Shown: positions 46,336-57,268 of the stretch, in pieces | Numbering within the stretch: the first letter of the stretch is position 1 | How the letters are laid out: each line of letters opens with the position of its first letter | Assembly: GCF_037975245.1 (NCBI RefSeq) | Contig: NC_092564.1 | Location: 22,111,984-22,175,983 of the forward strand | DNA: 64,000 nucleotides | From: Apostichopus japonicus | Lineage: Eukaryota; Echinodermata; Holothuroidea; Aspidochirotida; Stichopodidae | Reading direction: 5' to 3' | Notes under the pieces: model-generated | The model's input: the letters and a program-made list of their open reading frames with translations, nothing else | What the model was told of the DNA's origin: nothing | The model's database searches: none | Program-made: the position numbers and the translations under genes

Positions 46336-46802
46336 TATATGCGAACTGCACTAGACATATGTCTTTCGATGCAACACTGTCATGCAGAGTTAAAATGTTA
46401 TACAACGCGAACTGAATGCTAATTGTTACCCCACCCCTAGTACCGTAACTCATACAATGAATCTAAAAATAAATTCCGCATGCGATTTGAGAATTGAGCA
46501 CATTTCTTGTGAATATCATGTAGTGGATCCAAAGGCGTATCATTGCCGGGGGGGGGGGGCGGACGCACCCATCACTTCTTGAGATTGTTCCCATCTGCAT
46601 GAAAACGCGCGCCCCACAACCCTACGCCCACCCCTCTAATCGCTTCCCGATGAGTTACAAAACCAGACCCATCGTATACAAAAGTCTACTTGGATTATTT
46701 TTTTCCCTGATTTCTTTCTGCAGACGCCCATGCATTTCCCCAAACTAATTTTCTAAGCCACGAGATCTAAATTTTAAGGAGGTATGGGAGCATCATTGGG
46801 TC

Positions 46803-46897
46803 TGGGAAATGTTGTTTCCGGCGATCTGGGAGGAGTATTTGCCAAAACTTTCTTGTACGCTACGCGCGAACCCATGGTCGCGCTCCGCTTAGATAGT
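46803..46897 (+). repeat. Dual-hairpin module, copy 11
   Basis: More diverged: tgttgtttccggcgatctgg, gtacgctacgcgcgaaccca, tggtcgcgctccgcttagat, agt. The hairpin arms have changed together (gcgcgaacc/ggtcgcgc). Confidence 0.85.
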
Positions 46898-47345
46898 ATC
46901 AGAGAACAGATACGCGTCCCCACCATTATCCAAGAATGATCTGCGCCCATGCACCAATTTGTTAACTGTGTCTGAATTTTCCAAATTTCCCTGACAAACA
47001 TTCCTAAACATGGAGGTTTTTCTGTATTGGCTGTCCATAGATGAAATTTTGTGCAACATTATGGGTATGTTTTGAAGTGAATTAATTTCACGAGACTAGT
47101 GTGAATTTTCAAATTCTGAACGAATAGTGGGCTTAAAACCTTGAAAAGTGGGGCTGACGGGGTATTGTGGGCCGCGACGTAGAATCACCTACAAAAGCAA
47201 TGATCCACAGGAGATGCGATAAGGTCGAACATGATGTGTGACTGGTGACAATCTTCACAAAGGTTACGGATGGAGAAAACATATATTGGGAAAATACTTG
47301 GTTACTCAGGCAATAGTGAACATCTAGTTGGTCATTTTCAAGCCC

Positions 47346-47483
47346 GAGATGTGCCATTTCCGGTGATCTGGGGTGTGTCAAGACCAGAAATTTTCTTGTA
47401 CGCTGCGCGCCAACCGATCGTGGCGCTCCGCTTAGATAGTAATTCGCGCCTCCCCGGGTTACAAAATCCTGGATACGCCCCTG
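47346..47483 (+). mobile_element. hAT-like right end with module copy 12
   Basis: The module (47346-47440) is followed by a C-rich stretch and the terminus aaaatcctggatacgcccctg ending at 47483. The 47010-47483 segment is closely related to 54500-54980, which ends an element at 54980. The left end is not found. Confidence 0.75.
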
Positions 47484-47689
47484 GTACGTACTTACACTCA
47501 TACACAAGAGATGTACAGACATGATAATAATCATTAGTGACAACATGCTATACCGGTACGGTCACAGCAGATCACAGAAACGACCACGAAGAGTCATTTA
47601 CCTCATGCAGCATGTGTTGGATGAAGTTTTAGCCACCGCCAAATATGATTTGGATAAATAACCTCACGCATTATTTTCAACAAAAAAAC

Positions 47690-47793
47690 TATATATTGGG
47701 GGATATTAGATACTATATCCCCCACCTAAAATATTGGGGGGGGGGGACATGTCCCCCGGTCCCATCCATGATCGCCGCCCATGTATATATATA

Positions 47794-47824
<31 letters not shown>

Positions 47825-48300
47825 GCATCTCGAATCAAAATTTTAAAATCTACCGTAGTAATTATTATTGGTCATTTCTCTCTTTTTTTTCTCTTCTTCA
47901 CTTTTCGCTATGACGTAGGCCTAGGCAATTCACATACGTTTAATGATAAATTTTTGTGTTATATCGAAATACTTCTGAAGGAAATGAGTGGATCAAATAC
48001 GCGGATGTACAATTAACAGTAGGCACAAACAACATGTTGTTACTATCAATTCCTATGGTAGTTAATGAACTCCGCGCTACATGCCTGTGTTAATTATAAT
48101 CGCTACGTACATTGCAGAGCCGTACATACTGTAGACATGCGGCTCTGACATATTTTATTCCATAGGCCGCACGAATTATTCTGTGCAGTGTAGTGTAGTA
48201 TTAGTACGGCCCAAGTTTCACAAAGGTTTTTAATATTATGTATAAGAGCGTTCAGTGTAAAAGAAGGAATAGTTCGTCTGTAAACCACGTTCATATTATT
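47690..48300. other. G run, TA microsatellite, possible hAT-like end; no gene
   Basis: A G run at 47738-47748 and the word gatcgccgcccatg (to 47784) resemble a hAT-like right end. A TA microsatellite follows (47785-47824). cagagccgtacat...atgcggctctg at 48116-48148 is an imperfect hairpin. Confidence 0.45.
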
Positions 48301-48310
48301 GCTGACAAGA

Positions 48311-48497
48311 ATGACTGACATCGGCCAAACGGTGAAGGATGCAACGCGCAGATTGAAGGCGTTTACTGCCAACAACGACTTCGAGATTTCTCAAGGGTTG
48401 GTAAACGAACTGGGTGAAATATATGAAGCACATACTAATCACGACGAGAATGGACAGACAAAAATAGTACATGCTTTTGACTCAGAAGATGGTGCAG
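48311..48497 (+). CDS. Candidate first exon, hypothetical protein
   Basis: The ATG at 48311 opens MTDIGQTVKDATRRLKAF and continues through FEISQGLVNELGEIYEAH to HAFDSEDGAG, where a good donor (gtatgt, 48498) interrupts the frame. Its charged, helix-prone composition is more protein-like than the surrounding frames. I do not recognise the family. A possible partner exon is 49021-49145 (preceded by ttacag), whose frame includes SLYFKVDDDNTIELVNH. Function unknown. Confidence 0.35.
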
Positions 48498-49320
48498 GTA
48501 TGTCACGACAGGATGCAGCGTATATGACCTATACAGTGAAAATTTGTGTTGTATGAATCAAATAAGTGAATTTTCTTGTACACCATGTTGTCGTTATTCT
48601 CGCTGATGACTCCCCTCGCTGAGGTGTCGCAGCTGTGTGATTATTGTAACTTCATCAGTGAAGCCATCACTATCATTCCTTTATTATATTATTCGGAAGC
48701 ATGATCATGACACTTGACAGGGTTATCGACAAATTTAGTATACCAACGCACAGCTACAATGCCTTTTCTGCTTTTAAGCCTTTGCCGTACACTATTACTG
48801 CGCGTATTACGGGAATTAGTCTGGCTTCACAGTTGATTTTCTCTATCGGTTATCTTCGAAGGAGGTATAGACTAAGAGGCATAAATAAATTAACAAAGAG
48901 AGATAACACATAACATAATTCAGATGGCTGTGGTCTGAGAAAATCAATGACTCGCACTGGGAGGAGGAAGATGTGGGAGGAGGAAGGTAGACTAGTTGCC
49001 ACTATCTCCCATTACAGACGATGGCTCTAGTTGCAACCAAGTCACAACATACAACACGCAAAAATATCAGTGAACAGAGTAACAGTTTGTATTTCAAAGT
49101 AGATGATGACAACACCATTGAATTGGTTAATCATACTAAATATGGGGGCTGGAATAGTCTTCACTGTTCTGGATTTTCCAACTTTTTTTTTTCATTACAC
49201 ATAAAGCATATGTTACGATTGTGCAGAGGGCATCCCTGGTGCTTTTTGAATCTGATAATGTACACAGAATTACCACTTTTTGAGGCAAGCTAGCAATACT
49301 TATGCAATGAATGTGCTTAA

Positions 49321-49683
49321 AGGCATTGAAGACTCGCCCCAAACACTGTGCCGCGCTCTGAAAAAGTTAACTTTCTGTTGCTTGCAAGTCAAGTTTTTTC
49401 TTGTCGCTACAAAATGCAGACAGTAATGAAACGTGATACCTTGTTATCTTTTAACTAGACCTGAGATGTCCATCGCTGCTAAATGTACACTGTGTTGTGG
49501 GTATTGACCGTAGCTGTACTGTATGTATTGACTGTACACTAGTGTCTAATTACTGATGGTAGCAAGCTGTGTGTGTATTTTCTGGGATGGATGGTGGTGT
49601 CTAACACTTCTGTTACACCTCATTCGAAACTAGGTCAGATTACCGGCATGAGACGTTTCTTTGTGCGTGAGTCTTCACACCCT
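49321..49683. mobile_element. TTAA-flanked MITE, free-standing copy
   Basis: TTAA at 49317-49320 and 49684-49687; ends aggcattgaagactc and the complement of gagtcttcacaccct. It is about 90% identical to the copies inside P elements A, B and C, so it is an independent mobile family that once entered the P ancestor. Confidence 0.88.
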
Positions 49684-49898
49684 TTAAAGTGGTAAAACAG
49701 ATATACTTGTTAAGTCAATAAAGATCAACACACCACAAAAATTCCACTTCATACCCGTTTCCTCATTTGGGACTCATCAGACGAAGGTATGAATCGAACA
49801 CCAGACCTTTATGTCACAGACCCAAGTCTGTACCAATCGACCACAGTTAAGTGGAATTATCCATCTGTCTGTCTGTCTGTCTATCTATCCATCTATAG

Positions 49899-49929
<31 letters not shown>

Positions 49930-50830
49930 TATATATTCCAATATATTTTCTAAAATAATACTCCTTATTTGTCAATTTTGAGACATATCTTATTTCTCTG
50001 CTTTTGTCTGATAATATTTTCTTACATGGATTTTCTTTATAATGTAAAGTAATAATAATGTAACAGAGCTCTAGTCTAGCAGTAGTAGGCTACACTCATA
50101 CCATGCTGTCAGGTCATGTGCTACTGCTCAATGTAGTGAGCATTTATGGCAACCGTCATATATATTCTATTCAAGGCAAACAGGGCTACATGAACCGTCT
50201 GGTGAGAAAATGTCATGAAAAGAAGATGTAGACTACCAGAGAGAGTGCTGTGCAATTCCTTCCCATTTTTGCAGCCTTTTATGAAACTTGAAAATTTGAC
50301 AGTTCTTTAGGATGTCACTCACCCCACTGAAAATGCATGCAGGCAACATTGGCGATGAACAACTTGCTGTACTGTGGTAGATTGTATGCATACTACAGGA
50401 ATAGCTGTGGGGGATATGGGGATGATCTTCAAAAAGCACTGAGCTAATAGAAAACGTGTAACAGCATATCACAGGAATGGATCCAGGAAGGTTATTTGTC
50501 TTAAGAATTCAGATCTACCAGCAATATGTTTTGTGGCAATACTGACAATACTCTTAGTATGATGCTTATCAGGTTTATTCCAGAGGAGACTAGAAAAGCT
50601 GCCTGCAGTGCTCTCAAGGTGGTGTTTTTCCCATCACACGAAGCGCAGGTTCTCGTACAGCATTTAGTGCGGTCGAAATTTTACGTGGTGGATTCTCCAT
50701 CGCATGATTTTATTCAAGATGGTGGCTTAAGTTCTTCATTTACATATTTGGTTGTGCCCCTGTGGGATCGCAGCCAGTCAGGCAGTGTACGACCGTATGG
50801 CAGCAGTTTTAACATTTACCTTCCAATTCT
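49684..50830. other. No gene recognised; short microsatellites
   Basis: (CTGT)n/(CTAT)n at 49866-49895 and (TA)n at 49899-49926. A 109-codon open frame at 50526-50855 has no recognisable family and no obvious splice context. Confidence 0.45.
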
Positions 50831-50834
50831 ATTT

Positions 50835-51135
50835 AAGCGCATATATTCGACTTAAGTGGAATTCAGTCTAAGAAGTTTAAGGGAAATAGAATTTGACTTA
50901 AGTAAAGTGTGTTCCACTTATGTGAAGTTGAATTCCACTTAAGTAGAAACAAATGTTCTATTTCACTTAAGAATGCAAATGCAATTTGAATGTAATTAAG
51001 TAGAATACGATTAAGCTAATTCAATTCTACTTACGTGAAATGCCATTTCACGGAAGTAAATATAGCCTATTTTACTTAAGTGAAATAGAATTCCACTTAA
51101 GTAGAATTGAAAAGTAAAATTGCATTTTACTTAAA
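50835..51135. repeat. Cluster of ACTTAAGT-type palindromic words
   Basis: About fifteen copies of cttaagt/acttaag-like words, often extended to ttccacttaagtagaa, lie in 300 bp in both orientations. No terminal repeat or coding sequence is linked to it. Confidence 0.8.
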
Positions 51136-51509
51136 GGCATTCTCTCAGCTAGGAAATTTTTAGAGGGCGGGCCAATTTCATAGGTTTCGCTGGTACCCCG
51201 TTACTCACGTGATACGGTATTTGTAATATACTGCCACTGTACAGTGTAAATCCTGTATGTAAATATAAGTAATGTGTAGCACAGTTTCATGCAGTGGTAG
51301 CATAACACACGTAACATGTATATTGCGGTCCCGTCGCCGCGCTGTTTAGGTGGAAGGCACAGGTTGCTTTATTGTGGGTCCCGATGCCAAAAGCAGTGAG
51401 CGAAAAAGGGACAGAGAATTGCAGGCATGAAAAGTGTACTTGAGCTGCTACATACGTGAACTGGGTCTCCAAAAACGATCTACTGGAACAGAGATCGGGG
51501 ATCGACAAA

Positions 51510-51566
51510 ATGACCAATGCTACCTTCGCGGAGCGTTTACTGGCATGGCAGATCATACGAGAAGGT
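51510..51566 (+). CDS. Weak candidate exon, hypothetical
   Basis: ATG at 51510 (frame open from about 51438) reads MTNATFAERLLAWQIIREG up to a donor gtaggc at 51566. A GC-rich patch precedes it (51320-51420). No family recognised; an isolated short frame like this may be chance. Confidence 0.2.
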
Positions 51567-52904
51567 AGGCAGCAAATTATACTAACGACTAACGTTATAT
51601 ATTTACTATTTAGGCTACAGTATACTGTTTTCGGGCCGAAGTGTTTGGTCTACTGTAGGCTGCCTTGTTATATTGTTCAATAGATCATGCTAGCTAGGCC
51701 TACTTAGGAGTAGCTAGGCCGACAAACTAAGGCAACTAATACACCGAGAGGCATAGGCTAGTACAGCCAGTATTGCAAAGTTTGGAACACTGCGAAGTTC
51801 AGACACCCCTAAGAAATACACAATTTCACCATGACAACCTACAGCAAGAGCCAATTGCACAAAAAACTACGAAGCTACAGTTATTTTCTCTCCAAAATTT
51901 TCCAACCATATCAAGTATAGTTTCAGGTGATTTATACCATGAGATATAGTTTTGGGGTGTTTTAAGGCTTAGGTGTCGGAACTTCGCAGTGTCCATGCTA
52001 CTGCAGTGCAGGCTGCTGTACTAACTGTAGCCTAGCCTAGGCCGAACATTTCTTGAAGTGTTATTTATGCTTTTCTACTTATATTCGCCTAGTAAGCATT
52101 ATCAGTATGGAAGTCTGCGGTATCATACTGTATTGTGTTTGGTTTATGATTCGGTAGCTTTGCAAATTATGAATAGGCCTTAGCCTACATCAGTGTAATA
52201 TGGACATGGATTTGGTAGGGAGATCTCCCCACAAGAAAATAAAACTCGAAAGAAATGCAACTTCTCACGAGCGGAGCAATAGCAAAAGTAGGACTACAGT
52301 ACTGTAGCCTAGCTCCAGGCCCAGATTTATAAAATGATGCACCATGCAGGGCCTACCTCAATTTGGTGGTTATTCCTGTCAAGAGCATTTTTTGATCTGG
52401 GCATATATTTGTAACTGTAAACTTACTAGTATGCAGTGAGGTACGTGAGGGACAGGGGCCTATACTCAATAAAGTAACTGTTTTCATTTCCTACTCTAGT
52501 TTACCAGCACAATTATAGAGTTCCTTGCAACAAATAAATTAGTCTGACAACTTGAAAATTTACTGCATATATGCACGCATGGTCATTCTCAGTTATAGAC
52601 TACTAATTTGTTGTAGTCATTTCATTTTTGTCTTCTTTTTTTTTGTCTGAGCATGGGTTCTTAAGTGGTGAAATAACCTCAAATCTGCTGAGCAACTCCA
52701 AGATGGATTAAGTTACTAAGGCATTGGGTTCTTTTTACTTTTTTAAGTCTAATATGCATAGGCTAGGGTATTTACTTTGCTTCACTTGCTTGTCAATCCG
52801 CATAGCCACTTTAGCTGTGGATGATTCTTTACTTGCAAAGAAAAAATGTACGCATAACAGGTGCGTATCCAGGGGGGGGGCGTTGGGGGCGCGCGCCCCC
52901 CGGG

Positions 52905-53090
52905 TAAGAAAAAGAGGAGAGAAAAAAAGAGAAGAAAAAAGGAAAAAAGAGGGGGAAAAGAGGAGGAGGAGAGGAAGGAAGGGAAAAGAAAAAGAAGAAA
53001 GAGAGAAGAAGGAGAAAAGGAGGGAGTAAAAGAAAAACGCGAAGACACCGGGAAGAGAAAGAGGAACAGTGACATCATTACAGCGCTGAA
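52905..53090. repeat. Purine-rich tract
   Basis: About 185 bp are nearly all A and G (gaaaaagaggagag, ggaggaggagagg...) on the plus strand. Lysine/glutamate-rich open frames across it are compositional artefacts. Confidence 0.9.
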
Positions 53091-53214
53091 GGGTAGCCAG
53101 TGACGGATCAATGATTTCGTAAAAGTGTGCCTCACCCTACCTCTTACACCGACAACTCCATTTTTTGACGTTTCCATTTTCCTCTCTCACTAATGATCTA
53201 TATATATACTATAT

Positions 53215-53310
53215 ATGGTCTATCATAACGCGTGTGTAGAATTGTGCTATGAAACCAACTGTAGCTGGTCTCGAACTCGACCGTGTCGTCGGGGAACATG
53301 ACGCATTTTG
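53215..53310. repeat. Dispersed repeat, copy 2
   Basis: Matches 46215-46335 (agaattgtgctatgaaacca, actgtagctggtctcgaact, cgaccgtgtcgtcggggaac). Confidence 0.65.
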
Positions 53311-53402
53311 GGATGGGGGCGACCGCCGCCCCCCCCCCCCATTCAGCATTTTTTTAAATGATATCGCTAAGTAATTTCAAAATAGAAAGCAACTTACAAG
53401 GC

Positions 53403-53499
53403 CTGGGAAGTGTCATTTCCAGCGATCTGGGAGACATTTTCGGCCAAAATTTGCTTGTACGCTTCGCGCTAACCTATGGTGGCGCTACGCTTAGATAAT
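53403..53499 (+). repeat. Dual-hairpin module, copy 13
   Basis: ggaagtgtcatttccagcga, gtacgcttcgcgctaaccta, tggtggcgctacgcttagat. The end is aatt instead of agt. It belongs to a MITE related to 39190-39489, ending ctcgctacgcgcctg at 53549. Confidence 0.88.
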
Positions 53500-53904
53500 T
53501 TGCCTACAGGCTTCGCCCTTCCCTTGGCAAATTCCTCGCTACGCGCCTGTTCGAATTTGTAACGCAAACAGCAGATATCACATCATATCAGTGAGCATGA
53601 AAATGGCGTTCCAGGATGAAAATCCTCACAACTGTCCGACTTGCCTGAGAAAATAACCAAAAATTTTCGCGTGCGAAGCGCGCGTTCAACGTGTCAATGT
53701 CAATATCATATAAGCAAGCATCGGTTATTACATCGCATGCCATCATGTACCGTACGGTCCGTTCAAATTGCGCAGTATACCGCGGGATGCTAATGTAAAC
53801 AACGACATGTCTCATGTAGATGTATAAAAAGCATGGAGGTCCAATTATGTCAAAAGTTTCTTTTACATTAGTAATGGCGAATTAGGGACTACACCCCCGC
53901 CGCG

Positions 53905-54281
53905 CAGTGGCGGAGCGTCCATACGGTCAGGGGGCGGATGCGCCCTTTGACGAACTCAAATGGACTGCTGGCGCCTTTTTCAGCTCTTTACCACTTTTTA
54001 CTTATTCTAGATTATTGACTTTTTTATTGCGCTCTCATCTACTTATTGACATTTGTCACATTTTGTTGGTGTAATTTGGCGATGACACCCTATACTTCGT
54101 TTATCTGCAAATTAGCCAGGCCCTGAAAGGGTCATTTCCGGCGATCTAGGGAGTATCTTTACTCAAAATTTATCTGTGCGCTACGCGCCAACCAGTGGTG
54201 GCGCTCCGCTTAGACAGTGTCGAAAGCGCCCCTACAGACCATTCTCGCCCCTCCTGACCAATACCCCTAGCTCCGCCACTG
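53905..54281 (+). mobile_element. 377-bp hAT-like MITE (nested)
   Basis: Ends cagtggcggagcgtcc and ctagctccgccactg; flanks ccgccgcg (53897-53904) and cagccgcg (54282-54289), 7 of 8 equal. It is the reverse-oriented relative of 36794-37188. Confidence 0.87.
54126..54218 (+). repeat. Dual-hairpin module, copy 14
   Basis: aagggtcatttccggcgatc, tgcgctacgcgccaaccagt, ggtggcgctccgcttagaca, gt. Confidence 0.88.
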
Positions 54282-54831
54282 CAGCCGCGCCTCCTACGCC
54301 TATGTGTGTGGTGTTCGCTTTCGGAAATATCTGCTATTTTTTCATTTCCTTCAACCAAGTTTTATAATAGCCATTATAAGAGGTTTAATATTTGTACACC
54401 AATAAATTAACTGTGTCTGAATTTTCGAAAATTTCTGACCAACATTCTGCATCACACTTCCCTCTACTCGTGCAATTTTGACCGGTCTGTTAGGAGTTGA
54501 AGGTAGTTTTTCTATATTGGTTGTCCATAGATGAAATTTTGTACAACATTATGGGTATGTTTTGAAGTGAGTTTATTCACGAGAAATGTGAATTTTCAAA
54601 TTCTGAACAAATTTGGGGCTTAAAACCTTGAAAAGTGGGGCTGACGGGTATTGTGGGCCGCGACGTAGAATCACCTACAAAAGCAAAGACCCACAGGACA
54701 AGCGATCAGGTCGAACATGACGTGTGCCGGGCTGACAATCTTCAAAAAGGTTATGGATGGAAAAAAAAAACTATTAGGAAATACTTGGTTCTCAGGCCAA
54801 AAGTGTACATCTGGTTGGTCATTTCAAGCCC

Positions 54832-54938
54832 GAGAAGTGCCGTTTCCGGTGATCTGGGGGGGGGGGGGGGGGGTATCAAAACCAGAAATTTTCTTGTACG
54901 CTGCGCGCCAACTGATGGTGGCGCTCCGCTTAGATAGT
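54832..54938 (+). repeat. Dual-hairpin module, copy 15, with G run
   Basis: gagaagtgccgtttccggtg is followed by an 18-19 base G run (54856-54873) between the two hairpins, then gtacgctgcgcgccaactga, tggtggcgctccgcttagat, agt. Confidence 0.9.
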
Positions 54939-54985
54939 AATTCGCGCCCCCCGGGTTAGAAAATCCTGGATACGCACTTGCATAA

Positions 54986-57119
54986 ATTTAAACTCTTTCT
55001 ATCCCAAATTAGAGTATTGCCTAATACTCCCAACTTGGTATTAACTTAAAAAAACGGTAGCGGCTACCTCTTTTCCTGGTAACTGTAGTGTAAAGTGATA
55101 TAAGTAAGTTTTCCAAATGGAAGTCAAAACTCAACAGCCTTCTCAGAAAGAAGCTACACTAGCTCTACAGGCGCCTTTGTTGAATTAGTGAAGGATGCTG
55201 TTCACACATTGATGCATTCATAACATGATAGTTTGCTATCATCGTTGTTCAATCAGAAAATCAAGGACAACATAAACAAATCAATGTCACCAAATAATTG
55301 TGAATGCCACCATTTTATGTTCGACAAAATTTATCACATTTAATTTAAAGGATACACCATGATATTTACATGGTACAGTATTCTGCAATTAGTCTTATAA
55401 TCTACTCAATCTAAGATGTAATGCTAAAATACTAATCTACTATAAAGTGTGCTGGGTCCATTATATTCTTCTCTATTGTTCCAATAATTTATGTGGTTAC
55501 CATGTGATGGTGTGTACTATTTAAGTCACATATTGCACAATGCAGTTGAAACATTGTCTAGTGGATTACTCAATCTCAGTGTTGGTTGAACTAACACATT
55601 ATTGATCGTTCTAATGGACTTATCTGTTTAACTCAAAATAGGCGGGAATTATTGATTCTCCTTAGTATGTTTTAATCTATTTTGATTATAAAATGACTAT
55701 TAGAATTGCAGATGCCAATAATGCACAGGTCTAGCAATTGTATGACACACCCTCAGACCCCTGGAATAGGTTAATTTTGATTTAATTTTGAACATGCATC
55801 ATAGTGAAATTGACACATTGTTGAATGTCTTTGACATACACCAAATTAACATTTTGATCAATCATTTGCTGACCATGATGGACCCTGCATGGCACATTGA
55901 TGCACACTGACGCACATATTGTAGTTGTAATGATGCACCAAATGTGCGCTTTGACGGACCCCTTAGTCACACAATTCATCGGACATGACGCACCATTCCG
56001 GGGGGTCGTTGAGTCCGTCTTACAATAATTGATAATTTCATCATGATATAGAAATTAAAGACATTTGCCAAAATATAACAACATCATAGGCTTCATAGCT
56101 CTACACATAATCTGATAATGCAGTTCTAAAAATTATACAAAATGAAAGTGATACTACTGATTTGTGAGAGAACTAGAATGGTCGCCCATAATATACCATA
56201 TCATGTTTCTATGTTATCTTTAAACACTTCATTGTTCAGGGCACACCTGTAGAATATTCCGTAATTTTTAGTCTTGGAAATTAGCAAAGCCTAGCTATAT
56301 TTTTGAAAGCAATTATGCATCCCTGAACTTCATGAAATTTGGTGACATATTAGTGTATGAACAAGCCTACTGGGACATTGCCATTGTAACATCAAACGTT
56401 ATGACATTTAGTGTATGTAAGGTATTAGTAGATGAGTTATAATACTGCAGGTGTATAGTACTAACATAGAAATAAGAAATATAATAGAAATTGTTGCACA
56501 TCACTAGTTTAGGTTTGCACTAGATTAGTAAATGAACCATTCTTGAATCCTTGCAGAGTTGACACTATACTGTAAATCATAAAGCAGATGTGATGAATTT
56601 ATGCTGCCAATAGCAAAGTTCTGTAACTAGTAGTGTAATTACTGTTCTGTGTTGCAAAATTGATGTGAATTGTTGACTATTTAGTGAAGGGCAAAATGTG
56701 GTATTCAGTAATTTATGTTGGAAGTTATATAATTCACTATGTCAGGAATGTGCTCACACTGGGCGGCTGCGGCGCCCAGCAGTTCTGAATGCCGCCCCGC
56801 ACAAACAGTATTTTAACCTTTTTCGCCCAGCACTTTTTGATGATAATTTAACAAGTTTTACCATAACCAAAATCTGGGAGAATACATGGCACAGAATAGG
56901 AAATATAGCATCACCTAAGCATACTTCATGTGCAAAATTTGTCCAGTTGGGGGGGGGGGGGTACCGCACCCATGAGATCCCTCTCCCAGGGTGTGGATCA
57001 CACTACCGCACAATCTGCCCGGCACTCAAATATTCATGAGCACTTCCCTGCTATGTGTACAGTATGCATTCTGATATATTATTAACTTTGCACATCCCGG
57101 TATTATTTGTCTTTTTCAG
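54986..57119. other. No gene recognised
   Basis: AT-rich DNA with no transposon ends I can pair. A short run of tgatgcac/tgacgcac words lies at 55890-55990 and a G run at 56949-56961. Confidence 0.45.
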
Positions 57120-57187
57120 TTGAAGGTGTGTGCCCAATTAAGAAACTCGAGAGGTTGGTATCCAAACTGATCAACCAGAAAAGATAA
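57120..57187 (+). CDS. Candidate terminal exon, hypothetical
   Basis: A strong acceptor (tttttcag to 57119) is followed by EGVCPIKKLERLVSKLINQK and R, then TAA at 57185-57187. The same frame then runs 26 more sense codons to TAG at 57266, reading HQFLNKRLCPTEADAALQQL and YPSGDW. Both halves look equally protein-like, so the TAA may be a disabling mutation, an allele or an error. No family recognised. AATAAA words occur near 57422. Confidence 0.3.
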
Positions 57188-57268
57188 CACCAGTTCCTCA
57201 ACAAAAGGCTATGCCCAACAGAGGCTGATGCAGCACTCCAGCAGCTGTACCCCAGTGGAGACTGGTAG

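Larger units (their letters stand above)
52858..54980. mobile_element. hAT-like element with nested MITEs
   Basis: Ends caggtgcgtatccagg and the complement of cctggatacgcacttg. Flush flanking duplication cataa (52853-52857 and 54981-54985). Contains a purine tract (52905-53090), the dispersed repeat at 53215-53310, a relative of the 39190 MITE (about 53300-53549), the MITE at 53905-54281 and three modules. No transposase recognised. Confidence 0.82.

Noticed and set aside
46530-47483. Complete element from aaaggcgtatcattgcc to ctggatacgcccctg
   Set aside because: The ends match only partly and the flanks (gatcc and gtacg) differ, so only the right end is reported.
52724-53177. Lysine/glutamate-rich and serine/phenylalanine-rich open frames
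   Set aside because: Both are translations of the purine tract on opposite strands.
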